From positions 1-58,406 of the forward strand of contig CAIRAW010000040.1 in NCBI GenBank assembly GCA_903876735.1: a DNA stretch of 58,406 nucleotides, read 5' to 3'. The notes under the pieces are model-generated. The model was not told the origin of the DNA. It made no database searches and was given only the letters and a program-made list of their open reading frames with translations. The stretch is from an uncultured beta proteobacterium. Lineage in GTDB: Bacteria; Pseudomonadota; Gammaproteobacteria; Burkholderiales; Burkholderiaceae_C. The position numbers and the translations under genes are program-made. Position 1 is the stretch's first letter. The number at the start of each line of letters is the position of its first letter. Below, one piece after another: positions 35,679 to 44,497 of this stretch.

Positions 35679-36884
35679 TCAATCGGGTGCGCGCAACTTG
35701 GCAACCTCGGCGTCAGACGGCAGGTACTTGGCGCCGTCGAAGTAGCTGTAGTCGACCATCACGCCCTTGCTGCCATCGTTCTTGGTCTTGCCGACATAGG
35801 CGCCCATGGTGGACTGGTTGTCCTGGGCACGGTAGCTGATCTTGCCAAACGGGGTGTCAACCTGCAGGCCCTTGAAGGCCGCCACCAGTTTTTCGGTGTC
35901 GGCACTGCCAGCCTTCTTCAGACCCGCCGCGATCGACTTGATGGCGCTGTAGCCCACCACCGAACCCAGACGCGGATAGTCCTTGAACTTGCCCTGATAG
36001 GCGGCCAGAAAGGCCTTGTGTTCAGCGGTCTGAATACCGTTCCAGGGATAGCCGGTCACGATCCAGCCGTTCGGTGCTTCTTCCTTGAGCGGATCGAGGT
36101 ACTCGGGCTCACCGGTCAGCACGCTAACCACTTCGCGACCCTGGAACAGGCCGCGCGTATTGCCTTCGCGCACGAACTTGGAGAGGTCGGCGCCAAACAG
36201 CACGTTGAAGATCGCGTCCGGCTTGGCATCGGCCAGGGCCTGCACCACGCTGCCCGCATCGAGCTTGCCCAGCGGCGGCGCCTGCTCGGCCACGAACTCG
36301 ACATCCGGCTGTGCCGCCTTGAGCAAAGCCTTGAACGCAGCCACTGCGGACTGACCATATTCGTAGTTGGGGTAGACCAGGGCCCAGCGCTTCTTCTTCA
36401 GCTTGGCCGCTTCAGGCACCAGCATGGCGGCCTGCATGTAAGTGCCCGGACGCAGACGGTAGGTGTACTTGTTGCCGCTGCCCCAGATGATCTTGTCGGT
36501 CAGGGGTTCACCTGCGAGGAAGAAGAATTTCTTCTGCTTGGCAAAGTCGGCCACGGCCAGACCGGTGTTGGACAGGAAGGTGCCCATCAGCACGTCGATC
36601 TTTTCGCGCGAGATCAGCTCTTCGGCAACGCGCACGGCGTCCCCCGGATTGGCGTTGTCGTCGCGCGTGATCAACTCGAGCTTCTTGCCATTGACGCCAC
36701 CGGCGGCGTTGACCTCGTCCACCGCCAGCTCCATGCCCTTCTTGTAGGGCTCGAGGAATGCGGGTTGCGCCTTGTAGCTGTTGACCTCACCGATCTTGAC
36801 GACGCCCTGGGCATGCGCCGATGTCACAAGGGCCAAAGTGGCGGCAATACTGGCTGCATGCAGCATCGTTCGTAGCATCTTCAT
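35679..36884 (-). CDS. Periplasmic binding protein of the Liv-type transporter in the nicotinate-like cluster
   Basis: 401 residues, Peripla_BP_6 family. A Sec signal peptide ends at SAHAQG (about residue 25), then VVKIGEVNSYKAQPAFLEPYKKGMELA read in parts. The ATG at 36884 has a clear AGGAGA site. It lies between the PF06684 pair and the LivHM permease, so it is transcribed with the catabolic genes. The ligand is inferred, not shown: nicotinate, 6-hydroxynicotinate or another small heterocyclic acid. Confidence 0.85.
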   Translation of the reverse strand: MKMLRTMLHAASIAATLALVTSAHAQGVVKIGEVNSYKAQPAFLEPYKKGMELAVDEVNAAGGVNGKKLELITRDDNANPGDAVRVAEELISREKIDVLMGTFLSNTGLAVADFAKQKKFFFLAGEPLTDKIIWGSGNKYTYRLRPGTYMQAAMLVPEAAKLKKKRWALVYPNYEYGQSAVAAFKALLKAAQPDVEFVAEQAPPLGKLDAGSVVQALADAKPDAIFNVLFGADLSKFVREGNTRGLFQGREVVSVLTGEPEYLDPLKEEAPNGWIVTGYPWNGIQTAEHKAFLAAYQGKFKDYPRLGSVVGYSAIKSIAAGLKKAGSADTEKLVAAFKGLQVDTPFGKISYRAQDNQSTMGAYVGKTKNDGSKGVMVDYSYFDGAKYLPSDAEVAKLRAPD

Positions 36885-36933
36885 GTCAAAAGTCTCCTGG
36901 ATTAAAAAGTAAAACCACCGCCGTCGAATCAGG

Positions 36934-37518
36934 TCAGCGCAAACCGTCCTGACCCACGATCTCACTCACCTGCAAACCACCAATGCGCGCCAGCGGGCGC
37001 CCACTGGACGTGACCGCCACCGCGACCACAATCTCATTGGCGCGCGGCGCATCGCTGACGCGCGCTTCCATGGCATCAAAGTGGCTGCGCACAAAGGCCG
37101 CATCCTTGTGGCCCAAGGGCACATCGAGCGCCGTGCCAAGCCCGCCCATCTTCTTGGCCGAAGGCACGAGCGCCGCACCTTTTTCAACCGCCTTGCGCAG
37201 TGGCGCGCCGAGCTTGGGGTGCAGAATGGCCGCCGCATGCTCGAGCTCGCCGGCCTCACCCACAATCGCGCCCTTGCCATAACTTTGCGCCTGGCCCGGC
37301 TCAATGCCCAGGGCCTCAACGCATTTTTGTCCGAGAAGGGCACCGAGTTCCTCGCCGACGGCAATCAGCTCGTCGAGGTTTTCTGAATAGCGCCCGGCAA
37401 AAGGGTTTTCGATCACCGCCATGGCCAGGGCACGGCGTGTTGGCGGATCAATCGGCTGGCCCATCTCAATGCGGGTCTCATCAACCTGAACAATGATTTT
37501 TCGAATCTTGGCGCTCAT
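36934..37518 (-). CDS. PF06684 (DUF1185, 'amino acid synthesis') family protein A
   Basis: 194 residues, start ATG 37518. Conserved blocks shared with its neighbour are NPFAGRY (residues ~38-44), GYGKGAI/SYGKGAIVGEAGELEH (~79-95), VPSAKKMGG (~118-126) and DVPLGHKDAAFVRSHFDAME (~131-150). The one solved family member I recall has a chorismate-mutase/YjgF-like fold, related in shape to cyanuric acid hydrolase and barbiturase domains; no activity is established. The order beside a ring reductase and enamidase suggests a step in the same pathway, for example decarboxylation or lactam handling (inference). The function remains unknown. Confidence 0.8.
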   Translation of the reverse strand: MSAKIRKIIVQVDETRIEMGQPIDPPTRRALAMAVIENPFAGRYSENLDELIAVGEELGALLGQKCVEALGIEPGQAQSYGKGAIVGEAGELEHAAAILHPKLGAPLRKAVEKGAALVPSAKKMGGLGTALDVPLGHKDAAFVRSHFDAMEARVSDAPRANEIVVAVAVTSSGRPLARIGGLQVSEIVGQDGLR

Positions 37519-37554
37519 GTTTTATTCCTTGGGGTTTTTCAGGGTGCAAAGGGG

Positions 37555-38196
37555 TCAGCGCAAGCCGTCCCACTTGCTGATGGCGCTGGCAGCCAGGCCG
37601 CCGACGCGGGCATGGACCCGCGCGCCCGCACTCATCGCGAGGATGTAGACAATTTCATCGGATGCAGGGGCACCGGGAACACGCACTTCGATGGCATCGA
37701 AATGGCTGCGCACATAACTGGCGTTGATATGGGTCAGCGGCACATCGAGCGCCGCGCCCGGCCCACCGACTTTTTTGGTCGAGGGCACGATGGCCAGCGC
37801 GTTGCCGGGCTGGCCGGTCTTTTCCTCGCCCTGCCCCTTGGCGTAGGCCGCCCGGTCACCTTGCCAGCCCAACAGCTCGCGCATCGCGTAGCCGCCCGGC
37901 ACGTGCCAGAGCGCTCCGTGCTCCAGCTCGCCCGCAGCGCCGATGATGGCGCCTTTTCCATAACCCTCGATGCGCTCGGCCGGCAGCTTCATGGCGGCCA
38001 GCAGACGCCGCGCCATATCGACGCCGACGGCTTGCAGCGCGTCCATCATGGGCAGGATGTTGGGCTCATAGCGGCCGGCGAACGGGTTCGTCAGCACGAC
38101 GCCTATCGCTCCGCGCAACAAGGGCGTTGCAGCCACCGGCCCAAACTCATGGTGAATCTGTTCCACGTGGGTAAAGATGCGTCGTATTTCAATCAT
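37555..38196 (-). CDS. PF06684 (DUF1185) family protein B
   Basis: 213 residues from ATG 38196, which aligns with the start of protein A; ATG 38214 is an alternative just after the upstream stop. The same blocks appear: NPFAGRYEPN, GYGKGAIIGAAGELEH, VPSTKKVGG and DVPLTHINASYVRSHFDAIE. An extra ~20-residue segment around WQGDRAAYAKGQGEEKTG is absent from protein A. The two are only about 40% identical by eye, so this is an old pair, probably two subunits or two successive activities. The Gly-Lys-Gly and Pro-Ser-x-Lys-Lys positions are kept in both. Confidence 0.8.
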   Translation of the reverse strand: MIEIRRIFTHVEQIHHEFGPVAATPLLRGAIGVVLTNPFAGRYEPNILPMMDALQAVGVDMARRLLAAMKLPAERIEGYGKGAIIGAAGELEHGALWHVPGGYAMRELLGWQGDRAAYAKGQGEEKTGQPGNALAIVPSTKKVGGPGAALDVPLTHINASYVRSHFDAIEVRVPGAPASDEIVYILAMSAGARVHARVGGLAASAISKWDGLR

Positions 38197-38218
38197 CGCT
38201 TTGAGTCCATCCATTCTT

Positions 38219-39136
38219 TCAAGCAAATAGCAAGCCAGCTCGCGCATCTTGTTGCCGCATGGGCGCGCTGCCCAGCCTGACAGTATCGACGCTTGTGGTG
38301 CTCACGAATTGATTCTGGCAAACCAGTGCCGCCGACCAGATCAGGTCCGACACACGCAAGGCCTGCGCGCGCATCAGCCCGGCGTGCAGTGCCTGCGCGA
38401 CAAGCTCGGGCTCCAGCGCCGGAACATCGACCGTCACCGGTATCAATCCCAGGTCGCTGTCGTCCTTCAGTTCGCAAGCGGGACGGCGTACGATGCGCGG
38501 GTCGGCCACATTGACCGCGTTGGCGATGACGCTTGCCGCCGCGTCTGCCGCCGCAGCGCTGCGCGCCAGCACCGTGACGCTGTCGGCAATGCCCAGTGAA
38601 AAACTGCGACCACGCCAGCCACTGGTGGCAACACCGCGCACCGGCAACTCGCTCGACAGCTCAAACTTCGCGTCGGTGTCGATACCGTTTTGCCATTGCG
38701 CCAGATCGAAGCGCGCCAGATCAGCATAAAGCCCGATCCGCAGCGACTGCCCGCTCGCCAGGTGCAAGGCGATATCACCGCCGTTGTTGACCCAGGCCCG
38801 CGTCACACCGCTGCGCTCGTAGCAGGCAATCAGCTCCTGCGCAACCGCACCCGCCACTGCCGCCATCGGTGTGATGAAGCGGTCTGCGTAGGGCAGACAG
38901 GCGTTCCACATGCGCCGTGCAATCACGCCTTGCAGTGGGCATTGGCCAGCAACAGGCATGCGCAGCAAAACCAGCTCGCCCACCAGTTCATCAAGAATGC
39001 CGGCGAAACGATGCCACGCGTCGTCATGCGCCGCTTCCAGCGCCGATGCACTGCCGTCGGCCCCGATGACGAGGTCGATCGGACCCTGCTGGAAATGCCA
39101 GCGGCCATCGGAGAGACGGGTGCGTTGTGCGGCCAT
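38219..39136 (-). CDS. UPF0280 protein, ApbE-like (candidate flavin transferase)
   Basis: 305 residues. The middle and C-terminal parts echo ApbE FAD:protein FMN transferases: TPMAAVAGAVAQEL, WVNNGGDIALHL (ApbE: NxGGD), and GVATSGWRGRSFSLGIADSVTV (ApbE: GIATSG...). UPF0280 proteins have no proven role that I know of. The gene starts 12 bp after the ring-reductase stop. The E. barkeri 6-hydroxynicotinate reductase is reported to carry covalent flavin, so an ApbE-like neighbour that attaches it is an attractive inference. The usual magnesium-binding residues of ApbE cannot be confirmed by eye. Confidence 0.8.
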   Translation of the reverse strand: MAAQRTRLSDGRWHFQQGPIDLVIGADGSASALEAAHDDAWHRFAGILDELVGELVLLRMPVAGQCPLQGVIARRMWNACLPYADRFITPMAAVAGAVAQELIACYERSGVTRAWVNNGGDIALHLASGQSLRIGLYADLARFDLAQWQNGIDTDAKFELSSELPVRGVATSGWRGRSFSLGIADSVTVLARSAAAADAAASVIANAVNVADPRIVRRPACELKDDSDLGLIPVTVDVPALEPELVAQALHAGLMRAQALRVSDLIWSAALVCQNQFVSTTSVDTVRLGSAPMRQQDARAGLLFA

Positions 39137-39148
39137 TGCGAATACCGG

Positions 39149-40762
39149 TCAGCCGAGCATGGGCGCCTGCCCCAGCGGCCATGGATTGGCCGGCGGCAAT
39201 TGCTCCCACTTGAGCGCCAGGGGCGCACCTTCGTTGTGCCAGGCTCCCCGGCGCAGTGCATCTTCGAGCGTGCGCACGTAATCCATGTGGCCACCCAGCG
39301 CGCGGTAGTCGTCGAGCTTCATGGAAAATTCAATCGGCGCGATGATGGCCGGCGTTGGCACGGTGCCAAAGCTGTTGTCGGGCATGCGCATGACATCGGC
39401 CATCACGGTGATGCCGCCACCCGGCCAGACGTAAGCCGGCGCCCCACCCAGCGTGACGTTGACCAGGGCGTTCTTGATGGCACGGGTCAGCAGCACCGGA
39501 TTTTCCGTGACGCCGGCACGCAGGCTGCCACCGGCGCCGGCCAGGAACAGCACCGTCGTCATGGAGGGTTCGCAGTTCTCGCCGATGCGCTCGACGATGC
39601 GACGCACCTCAGGGGGCATCTCCTGCTCGACCGGCTGCAGATGTTCATCAAGCACATACCAGCTCGCGTGCTCACCGGTCGTCGACGTCATGAGCATGCG
39701 CAAACCCGGCCAGGCCGTTTGCGCGTCCCAACCCTCGATGATTGACAAGGGGTCCACGATGTCGGTGCCGCCCCAGCCGGTGCCGGGATTGGCAACCTGA
39801 AAGTAGCGCCCCGGCGTCGATTTGCGGCCGCGCATCTTGATGCCCGAGGGCCGCATGTCCAGGCAGCGACCGGACTGGTGTTCGGTCAGGACGCCGGTGA
39901 TGTGGTCATCGACCACGACCACCTCGTCGGTCTTGCCAAACCACTGCTCCGCAAAAATCCCCACCGTGGCCGAGCCGCAGCCCAGGCGCATGCGCTTTTC
40001 TTCGACGCCGTTGACGATGGGCGCACGCCCGGCCTGCACCTGCATCTGCGCGCCGCCATCGATCGTGAGGTCAACGGCGCGCTTGTTGCACAGCGCCTCC
40101 ATCATCTCGACCGTGACACGTCCCTCTTTCTTGCTGCCGCCAGTCAGGTGATGAACACCACCGAGCGAGAGCATCTGCGAGCCGTATTCCGCCGTCGTCA
40201 CGTGGCCGACCACCTCGCCCCTGCAACGAACATTGGCCTGCTCGGCGCCCAGGTAGCGATCGGTGTCGATCTTCACCTTGAGGCTGCAGTAGCTGAAAAT
40301 TCCTTCGGTCACAACCGTCACCAGATCAACCCCGGCCGCCTGCGATGAAACGATGAACGGCGCCGGCTTGTAATCGGGATAGGTCGACGAGGCGCCGACG
40401 CCGGTGATGAAAACCTGGTCCGCCAGAAGCAGGTCGCCGTTCCATTCCGGCGCAGCGGCTGCACCCGCTTCAGCGTCCGGCGTGCCGCGCGCGGCAAAGG
40501 GCACCAGTGCAGCCTCCTTGTCGTCAAGCGTGCGACGCAGCATCACAACCGGATCACAGCGAATGAGTGTGCCATTGCGGTTGGCATAGCGGTCACAGGC
40601 CCCGGTGCGGTCATTGGAAATCTGGCACAGCACGGGGCAGGCATTGCACTCGATCTTCCCGCTGTTCATGCGCTCGCTGCGCGGCCGCGCCTTTTCCCAA
40701 AGCTGGGAATTCGCCGAAGCATCCATCTCCGGCATGCCGTCCGTCTTCGTGTGTTCAGTCAT
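39149..40762 (-). CDS. hnr: 6-hydroxynicotinate reductase-like ring reductase
   Basis: 537 residues. Its family reduces 6-hydroxynicotinate to 1,4,5,6-tetrahydro-6-oxonicotinate with two reduced ferredoxins (EC 1.3.7.1). An N-terminal Fe-S motif C39-x2-C42-x3-C46-x9-C56 (ECNACPVLC...GACDRY) is clear; other cysteines are scattered, so fewer clusters are evident than the three reported for the E. barkeri enzyme. TGVGASSTYPDY contains a Ser/Thr-rich segment that might accept flavin, but it does not match the standard ApbE target well. The ATG at 40762 lies about 40 bp downstream of a promoter whose spacer holds the shared operator. The assignment rests on remembered family resemblance and on the enamidase, hydroxylase and ApbE-like neighbours. 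Confidence 0.75.
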   Translation of the reverse strand: MTEHTKTDGMPEMDASANSQLWEKARPRSERMNSGKIECNACPVLCQISNDRTGACDRYANRNGTLIRCDPVVMLRRTLDDKEAALVPFAARGTPDAEAGAAAAPEWNGDLLLADQVFITGVGASSTYPDYKPAPFIVSSQAAGVDLVTVVTEGIFSYCSLKVKIDTDRYLGAEQANVRCRGEVVGHVTTAEYGSQMLSLGGVHHLTGGSKKEGRVTVEMMEALCNKRAVDLTIDGGAQMQVQAGRAPIVNGVEEKRMRLGCGSATVGIFAEQWFGKTDEVVVVDDHITGVLTEHQSGRCLDMRPSGIKMRGRKSTPGRYFQVANPGTGWGGTDIVDPLSIIEGWDAQTAWPGLRMLMTSTTGEHASWYVLDEHLQPVEQEMPPEVRRIVERIGENCEPSMTTVLFLAGAGGSLRAGVTENPVLLTRAIKNALVNVTLGGAPAYVWPGGGITVMADVMRMPDNSFGTVPTPAIIAPIEFSMKLDDYRALGGHMDYVRTLEDALRRGAWHNEGAPLALKWEQLPPANPWPLGQAPMLG

Positions 40763-40790
40763 CGTTGTAGGGGCCGTGCCAAGCTCAAAA

Positions 40791-40819
40791 ATATGTTGCG
40801 TTTACTACAATTCGTGCAA
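40791..40819 (-). promoter_or_regulatory. Promoter of the ring-reductase operon with operator in the spacer
   Basis: On the minus strand, -35 TTGCAC (40819-40814) and -10-like ACATAT (40796-40791) are 17 bp apart. The spacer contains TGTAGTAAACGCAACA (40809-40794), an imperfect dyad TGTnG...CnACA. The 18-bp stretch 40792-40809 differs at two positions only from the site at 46477-46494 beside the TetR gene. A protein bound here would block RNA polymerase. A further TGTAG half site is at 40821. Confidence 0.65.
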
Positions 40820-40864
40820 ATGTAGCGTATAGGGTTCGCGCCAACACTGGTGTTTACCCGTCGT

Positions 40865-43654
40865 TCATGGCGCGGCCATGCGCTGCAGGATCGCCAGGCG
40901 CACGCGATCGGGCGTGGCCGGTATCTGCCGGATACGCACACCGGCCGCATCGTGGATCGCATTGAGAATCGCCGGTGCCGTTGCCACCAGCGCCGGCTCG
41001 CCAACGCCTTTGGCGCCATAGGGTCCGAGCGGATCAGTGTCCTCGATGATGTGGACCGTGATCGGCGGCACATCGCCAACAGTCGGAATCATGTAATCGT
41101 GCAGGTTGTCGGTGCGAGCGCTGACGTATTCCTCCATCAGGGCCAGTCCCAGCCCCTGCGCCACACCGCCGTGGATCTGGCCTTCGACCTGCGTCGGGTT
41201 GATGGCGCGACCGACGTCATGCGCCGCATGGATGTGCAACACCTTGACCGTGCCGAGCTCGACGTCGACCTCGACTTCGGCGACCTGCGCGGCAAAGCCA
41301 TAGCTTGCGTAAGGCACGCCCTGGCCGTTGGCGTCAAGCGCAACCGTCGGCGGGTTGAAGTAACCACTGCCCGACAGAACATCACCCGCTTCGCTGGCGG
41401 GAAGTGTAGCCAGATCAAGCTGTTTGCGAACTCCGCCGTCGACGCCACTGAGCACCGTACCGGCCAGGCTCAGACGAGCGCCTGTGCCCAGATCAAGCAG
41501 TTGCAACACGGCGCGCCGGATCTCTTCACCTGCCAGCTTCGCCGCATTGCCCGAGACAAAGGTCTGGCGCGAGGCCGAGGTTTTGCCCGCGTCTTCGGTC
41601 AGATCGGTATCGCCCATCACCTGGTCCACCAGCGCTACCGGCAAGCCCACCGCATCGGCAAAGATCTGCGGCATCACAGTGGCGCTGCCCTGGCCGATTT
41701 CCTGGGCGCCGTTGTACAGGAACAGGCGCCCGTTCTTGCGCAGGGCGCCGGTCATGGTGGAAGGGTTGGCGATCACCGTATTGCCGATGCCGTACCACAT
41801 GCTGGCAATGCCGACACCGCGCCGGCGCGCGCTGCCGCGGCCAAGCGCCTGCTGGTTGAAGGCCAGAACCTGCGCCTGCGCGGCCTGCCAGGCCGGCCGC
41901 AGGACCTCCAGGCACTGCGCCATGCCGACGCTGCTGGCGAGCACCTGGCCAGTGGCCGTGGCCTGCCCGGCACGGATCGCATTCTTCAGGCGGAATTCGA
42001 GCTTGTCGATGCCAACTTTTTCCGCCAGTTCGTCGAGAAGGGCTTCGGTCACGATGTGCGCCTGCGGCACGCCGAAACCGCGAAAGGCGCCCGAGATGGC
42101 GTTGTTGGTGTAGACAGCGCGCGTCAGCGCGCGCAGGTGCGGCACAAAGTACGGTCCGGTCGAATGCACGGGTACACGGTTGGCCACCGTGCTGCCCCAG
42201 CTCGCATAGGCGCCGGTATTGAAGTCACCATGAAAATCAAGCGCCGTAAGCAGGCCATCGGCGTCGCAGGCATAGCGGGCCCGGATGCGCGAGGGATGGC
42301 GCTTGGTGGTCGAGGCCATCGACTCGGCGCGCGTGTACACCGCGCGCACCGGCCGCTTGAGATGCCATGCCGCAACCGCCAGCAGCGGCTGGATCGCGAC
42401 ATCGAGCTTGCCGCCAAAACCGCCACCCACGGCCGAAGGCACGATGTGCACGGCATGCTTGGGCAGCTTGAGCACACGCGCCACTTCGTCGCGGTCCATC
42501 ACCGGCGTCTGGGTGCAGGAAAAAATGCGGATGCGCTGCTCGCCGTCCTGCTCGAAAATTTCAGCGTAACCGGCTTCGGGCTCGATGTACGCATGCTCGA
42601 CATAGGCAGTACGGTACTCGTCTTCGGCCACGAAGGCAGCGCTGGCAATCTGAGCTGCCGCATCGCCCTTGACGACACGGCCGCGGCACAGCACGTTCTC
42701 CGGCGCGAACGCGTGCAGCAAATCGCCGGTTGCGGTCAGCGCTTTCTCGACCGTATCGAGCGCTGGCTGTGCTTGCCAGACGATGGGGATATCCGCTTCG
42801 GGGATCGCCTTCACCGCGTCCATAGCTCCGACGATCAGCAACACCGCTTCGCCGCGCATGCGCACGTGGCCATCGGCCAGAACCGGTTGGTCCTTGGGTT
42901 CCGGAAACACCGCAAAGCTGTTTTCCGGAACATCCTTGGCACTGAAAACCGCCACCACTTCCGGGTGCCGGCGCTTGAATTCGTCCAGGTCGCCCACGGT
43001 GAAGCTCGCGCGTGCATGGGGCGAGCGCACCGTGCGCAGCCACAGACAATCGCTCGGGTACTGGTCGGCGCCGAATTTCTCTGCGCCGGTGATCTTGGCC
43101 CGGCCGTCGAGACGGGCCAGGCGTGCGCCGACGGCCTGACCGGCTTCGGGCTGCGCCAGCTCAAAGCTGCCATCCGCCACCGCCAGCACCGCTTCGACGA
43201 TCTTGCGGTAGCCGGTGCAGCGGCACAGCACGCCGCCGAGTCCGTCGAGGACCTGCTGCTCACTTGGCGCGGGATGACGGCGCAGCACATCGCTGGCCGC
43301 CATCAGCATGCCCGGCGTGCAGATGCCGCACTGCGACGCGCCATGCGCGAGAAAGGCCTGCTGCAAGCGGTTGAGCCGATCTTCCTGCGCCAGACCCTCC
43401 ACCGTCGTGATGGTTTTATCTTCACATTGGGCGACAGCGGTGATGCACGAGCACACCTGCTCGCCGTCGATCAAGACGGTGCAGGCGCCGCAGTCGCCGG
43501 TATGGCAGCCGATCTTGGTCCCGGTCAGACCGAGATCGTCGCGCAGCACATCGGACAGGCGTTTGGTCGGCGCCACCGCCACCGCGATGGTCTTGCCGTT
43601 CAGATGAAGGCGAATCGCCGGTGTTTCGTTTTGCATGGTCAGGGGTTTATTCAT
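40865..43654 (-). CDS. Xanthine dehydrogenase-type hydroxylase, fused [2Fe-2S] and molybdopterin subunits (candidate nicotinate dehydrogenase)
   Basis: 929 residues. The N-terminal ~165 residues hold two [2Fe-2S] clusters: C50-x4-C55-x2-C58-x11-C70 and C109-x2-C112...C144-x-C146. The rest is the molybdenum domain, with GGGFGGK, SGAFRGFGVPQ, GKTSASRQTFVSGN and the catalytic Glu886 in YGAKGVGEPA. The AFRGFG loop is not the CoxL-type loop of CO dehydrogenase. Such enzymes hydroxylate N-heterocycles with water; nicotinate to 6-hydroxynicotinate fits the neighbours. The E. barkeri enzyme splits the molybdenum part in two, whereas here even the Fe-S part is joined. The ATG at 43654 overlaps the FAD-subunit stop by 8 bp. 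Confidence 0.85.
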   Translation of the reverse strand: MNKPLTMQNETPAIRLHLNGKTIAVAVAPTKRLSDVLRDDLGLTGTKIGCHTGDCGACTVLIDGEQVCSCITAVAQCEDKTITTVEGLAQEDRLNRLQQAFLAHGASQCGICTPGMLMAASDVLRRHPAPSEQQVLDGLGGVLCRCTGYRKIVEAVLAVADGSFELAQPEAGQAVGARLARLDGRAKITGAEKFGADQYPSDCLWLRTVRSPHARASFTVGDLDEFKRRHPEVVAVFSAKDVPENSFAVFPEPKDQPVLADGHVRMRGEAVLLIVGAMDAVKAIPEADIPIVWQAQPALDTVEKALTATGDLLHAFAPENVLCRGRVVKGDAAAQIASAAFVAEDEYRTAYVEHAYIEPEAGYAEIFEQDGEQRIRIFSCTQTPVMDRDEVARVLKLPKHAVHIVPSAVGGGFGGKLDVAIQPLLAVAAWHLKRPVRAVYTRAESMASTTKRHPSRIRARYACDADGLLTALDFHGDFNTGAYASWGSTVANRVPVHSTGPYFVPHLRALTRAVYTNNAISGAFRGFGVPQAHIVTEALLDELAEKVGIDKLEFRLKNAIRAGQATATGQVLASSVGMAQCLEVLRPAWQAAQAQVLAFNQQALGRGSARRRGVGIASMWYGIGNTVIANPSTMTGALRKNGRLFLYNGAQEIGQGSATVMPQIFADAVGLPVALVDQVMGDTDLTEDAGKTSASRQTFVSGNAAKLAGEEIRRAVLQLLDLGTGARLSLAGTVLSGVDGGVRKQLDLATLPASEAGDVLSGSGYFNPPTVALDANGQGVPYASYGFAAQVAEVEVDVELGTVKVLHIHAAHDVGRAINPTQVEGQIHGGVAQGLGLALMEEYVSARTDNLHDYMIPTVGDVPPITVHIIEDTDPLGPYGAKGVGEPALVATAPAILNAIHDAAGVRIRQIPATPDRVRLAILQRMAAP

Positions 43655-44492
43655 GGAGCGCTTCTTCAATGGCCCGCTTGACCAGGGTCAGCGCTGCATC
43701 GCGCCGGTAGACGCCGGTGCCACGCAAGTCATCGATGGGGGTCAAGGCCAGCAGGTCGCCCGGCTCAACCAGGTCCGACAGAGCGGGCAAAGCAGGCTGA
43801 CCGATCAGCTTTTGCTCGAGCGCATGCAGTCGCTTGGCCACTGCCGAACAGGACCCGACTGCGATCGCCGCATGGCGAACCTGGCCGCTGGCATCGACTT
43901 CAATCACCGCTGCGACCATGGCAATCGAAATCACCAGATAACGGCGATTGCCAAGCTTGAGAAAGCTGGACCGGGCCGCATCCCGTTTCGGAATCAGGAA
44001 CGCAGTGAGCAGTTCGTTGGCGTGTCGGGCCGTCTTGCGGCTGCCCAGAACAAAGTCGGTCAAGGCCACCGTCCGCAGGCCGGCGCTGGAGGCCAGTTCG
44101 ACCTGCGCGTCCAAGGCCATCAAAGCCGGTATGCCATCGGCCGCCGGCGAGGCGTTGCAGATATTGCCGGCCATGGTGCCGGTGTTCTGTATCTGGACCC
44201 CGCCAATCTGCCCGGCAGCCGATTGCAGGCCGCGAAACTGGGCTGGCAGATTGGCACGGACGATGTCGGTCCAGGTTGTGGTCGCGCCAATGCGCCACTG
44301 CGCGCCCGCGTCACGGATGCCGCGCAAGGCCGCGATGGCCGTGATGTCCAGCACCGGCTCACTGATCGCCTGCCCGCTTCGAACGGGATAGAAATCAGTG
44401 CCGCCGGCCAGAACGGTGTAGGCCGTGGACGCCAGTGCGCTCAAGGCTTCGGCCAGCGTCAGCGGGCGAAGGTAGGCTCCCATGCTGTTCAA
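43647..44492 (-). CDS. FAD-binding subunit of the molybdenum hydroxylase
   Basis: 281 residues, CoxM/XdhB-like. The FAD pyrophosphate motif VLAGGTDFYPV is near residue 30 and the second motif IQNTGTMAGNICNASPAADG (with GNI) near residue 105. It passes electrons from the Fe-S clusters to NAD(P)+ or another acceptor. No cysteine-rich insert is present, which argues against a 4-hydroxybenzoyl-CoA reductase-type subunit. It starts 5 bp after the enamidase stop and overlaps the fused large subunit, so the two are co-translated. Confidence 0.88.
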   Translation of the reverse strand: MNSMGAYLRPLTLAEALSALASTAYTVLAGGTDFYPVRSGQAISEPVLDITAIAALRGIRDAGAQWRIGATTTWTDIVRANLPAQFRGLQSAAGQIGGVQIQNTGTMAGNICNASPAADGIPALMALDAQVELASSAGLRTVALTDFVLGSRKTARHANELLTAFLIPKRDAARSSFLKLGNRRYLVISIAMVAAVIEVDASGQVRHAAIAVGSCSAVAKRLHALEQKLIGQPALPALSDLVEPGDLLALTPIDDLRGTGVYRRDAALTLVKRAIEEALHE

Positions 44493-44497
44493 CGGCC

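Noticed and set aside
40850..43681. Very long open frame (943 codons) on the plus strand opposite the molybdenum hydroxylase
   Set aside because: It mirrors the codon structure of the true gene, is rich in Arg/His/Gln with no domain motif, and has no promoter or ribosome site. The minus-strand frame has complete Fe-S and Mo motifs.
40865..44492. Hydroxylase as 4-hydroxybenzoyl-CoA reductase or CO dehydrogenase
   Set aside because: The FAD subunit lacks the cysteine-rich insert of 4-hydroxybenzoyl-CoA reductase, and the Mo-subunit loop AFRGFG is not the CoxL active-site loop. The enamidase neighbour points to an N-heterocycle.
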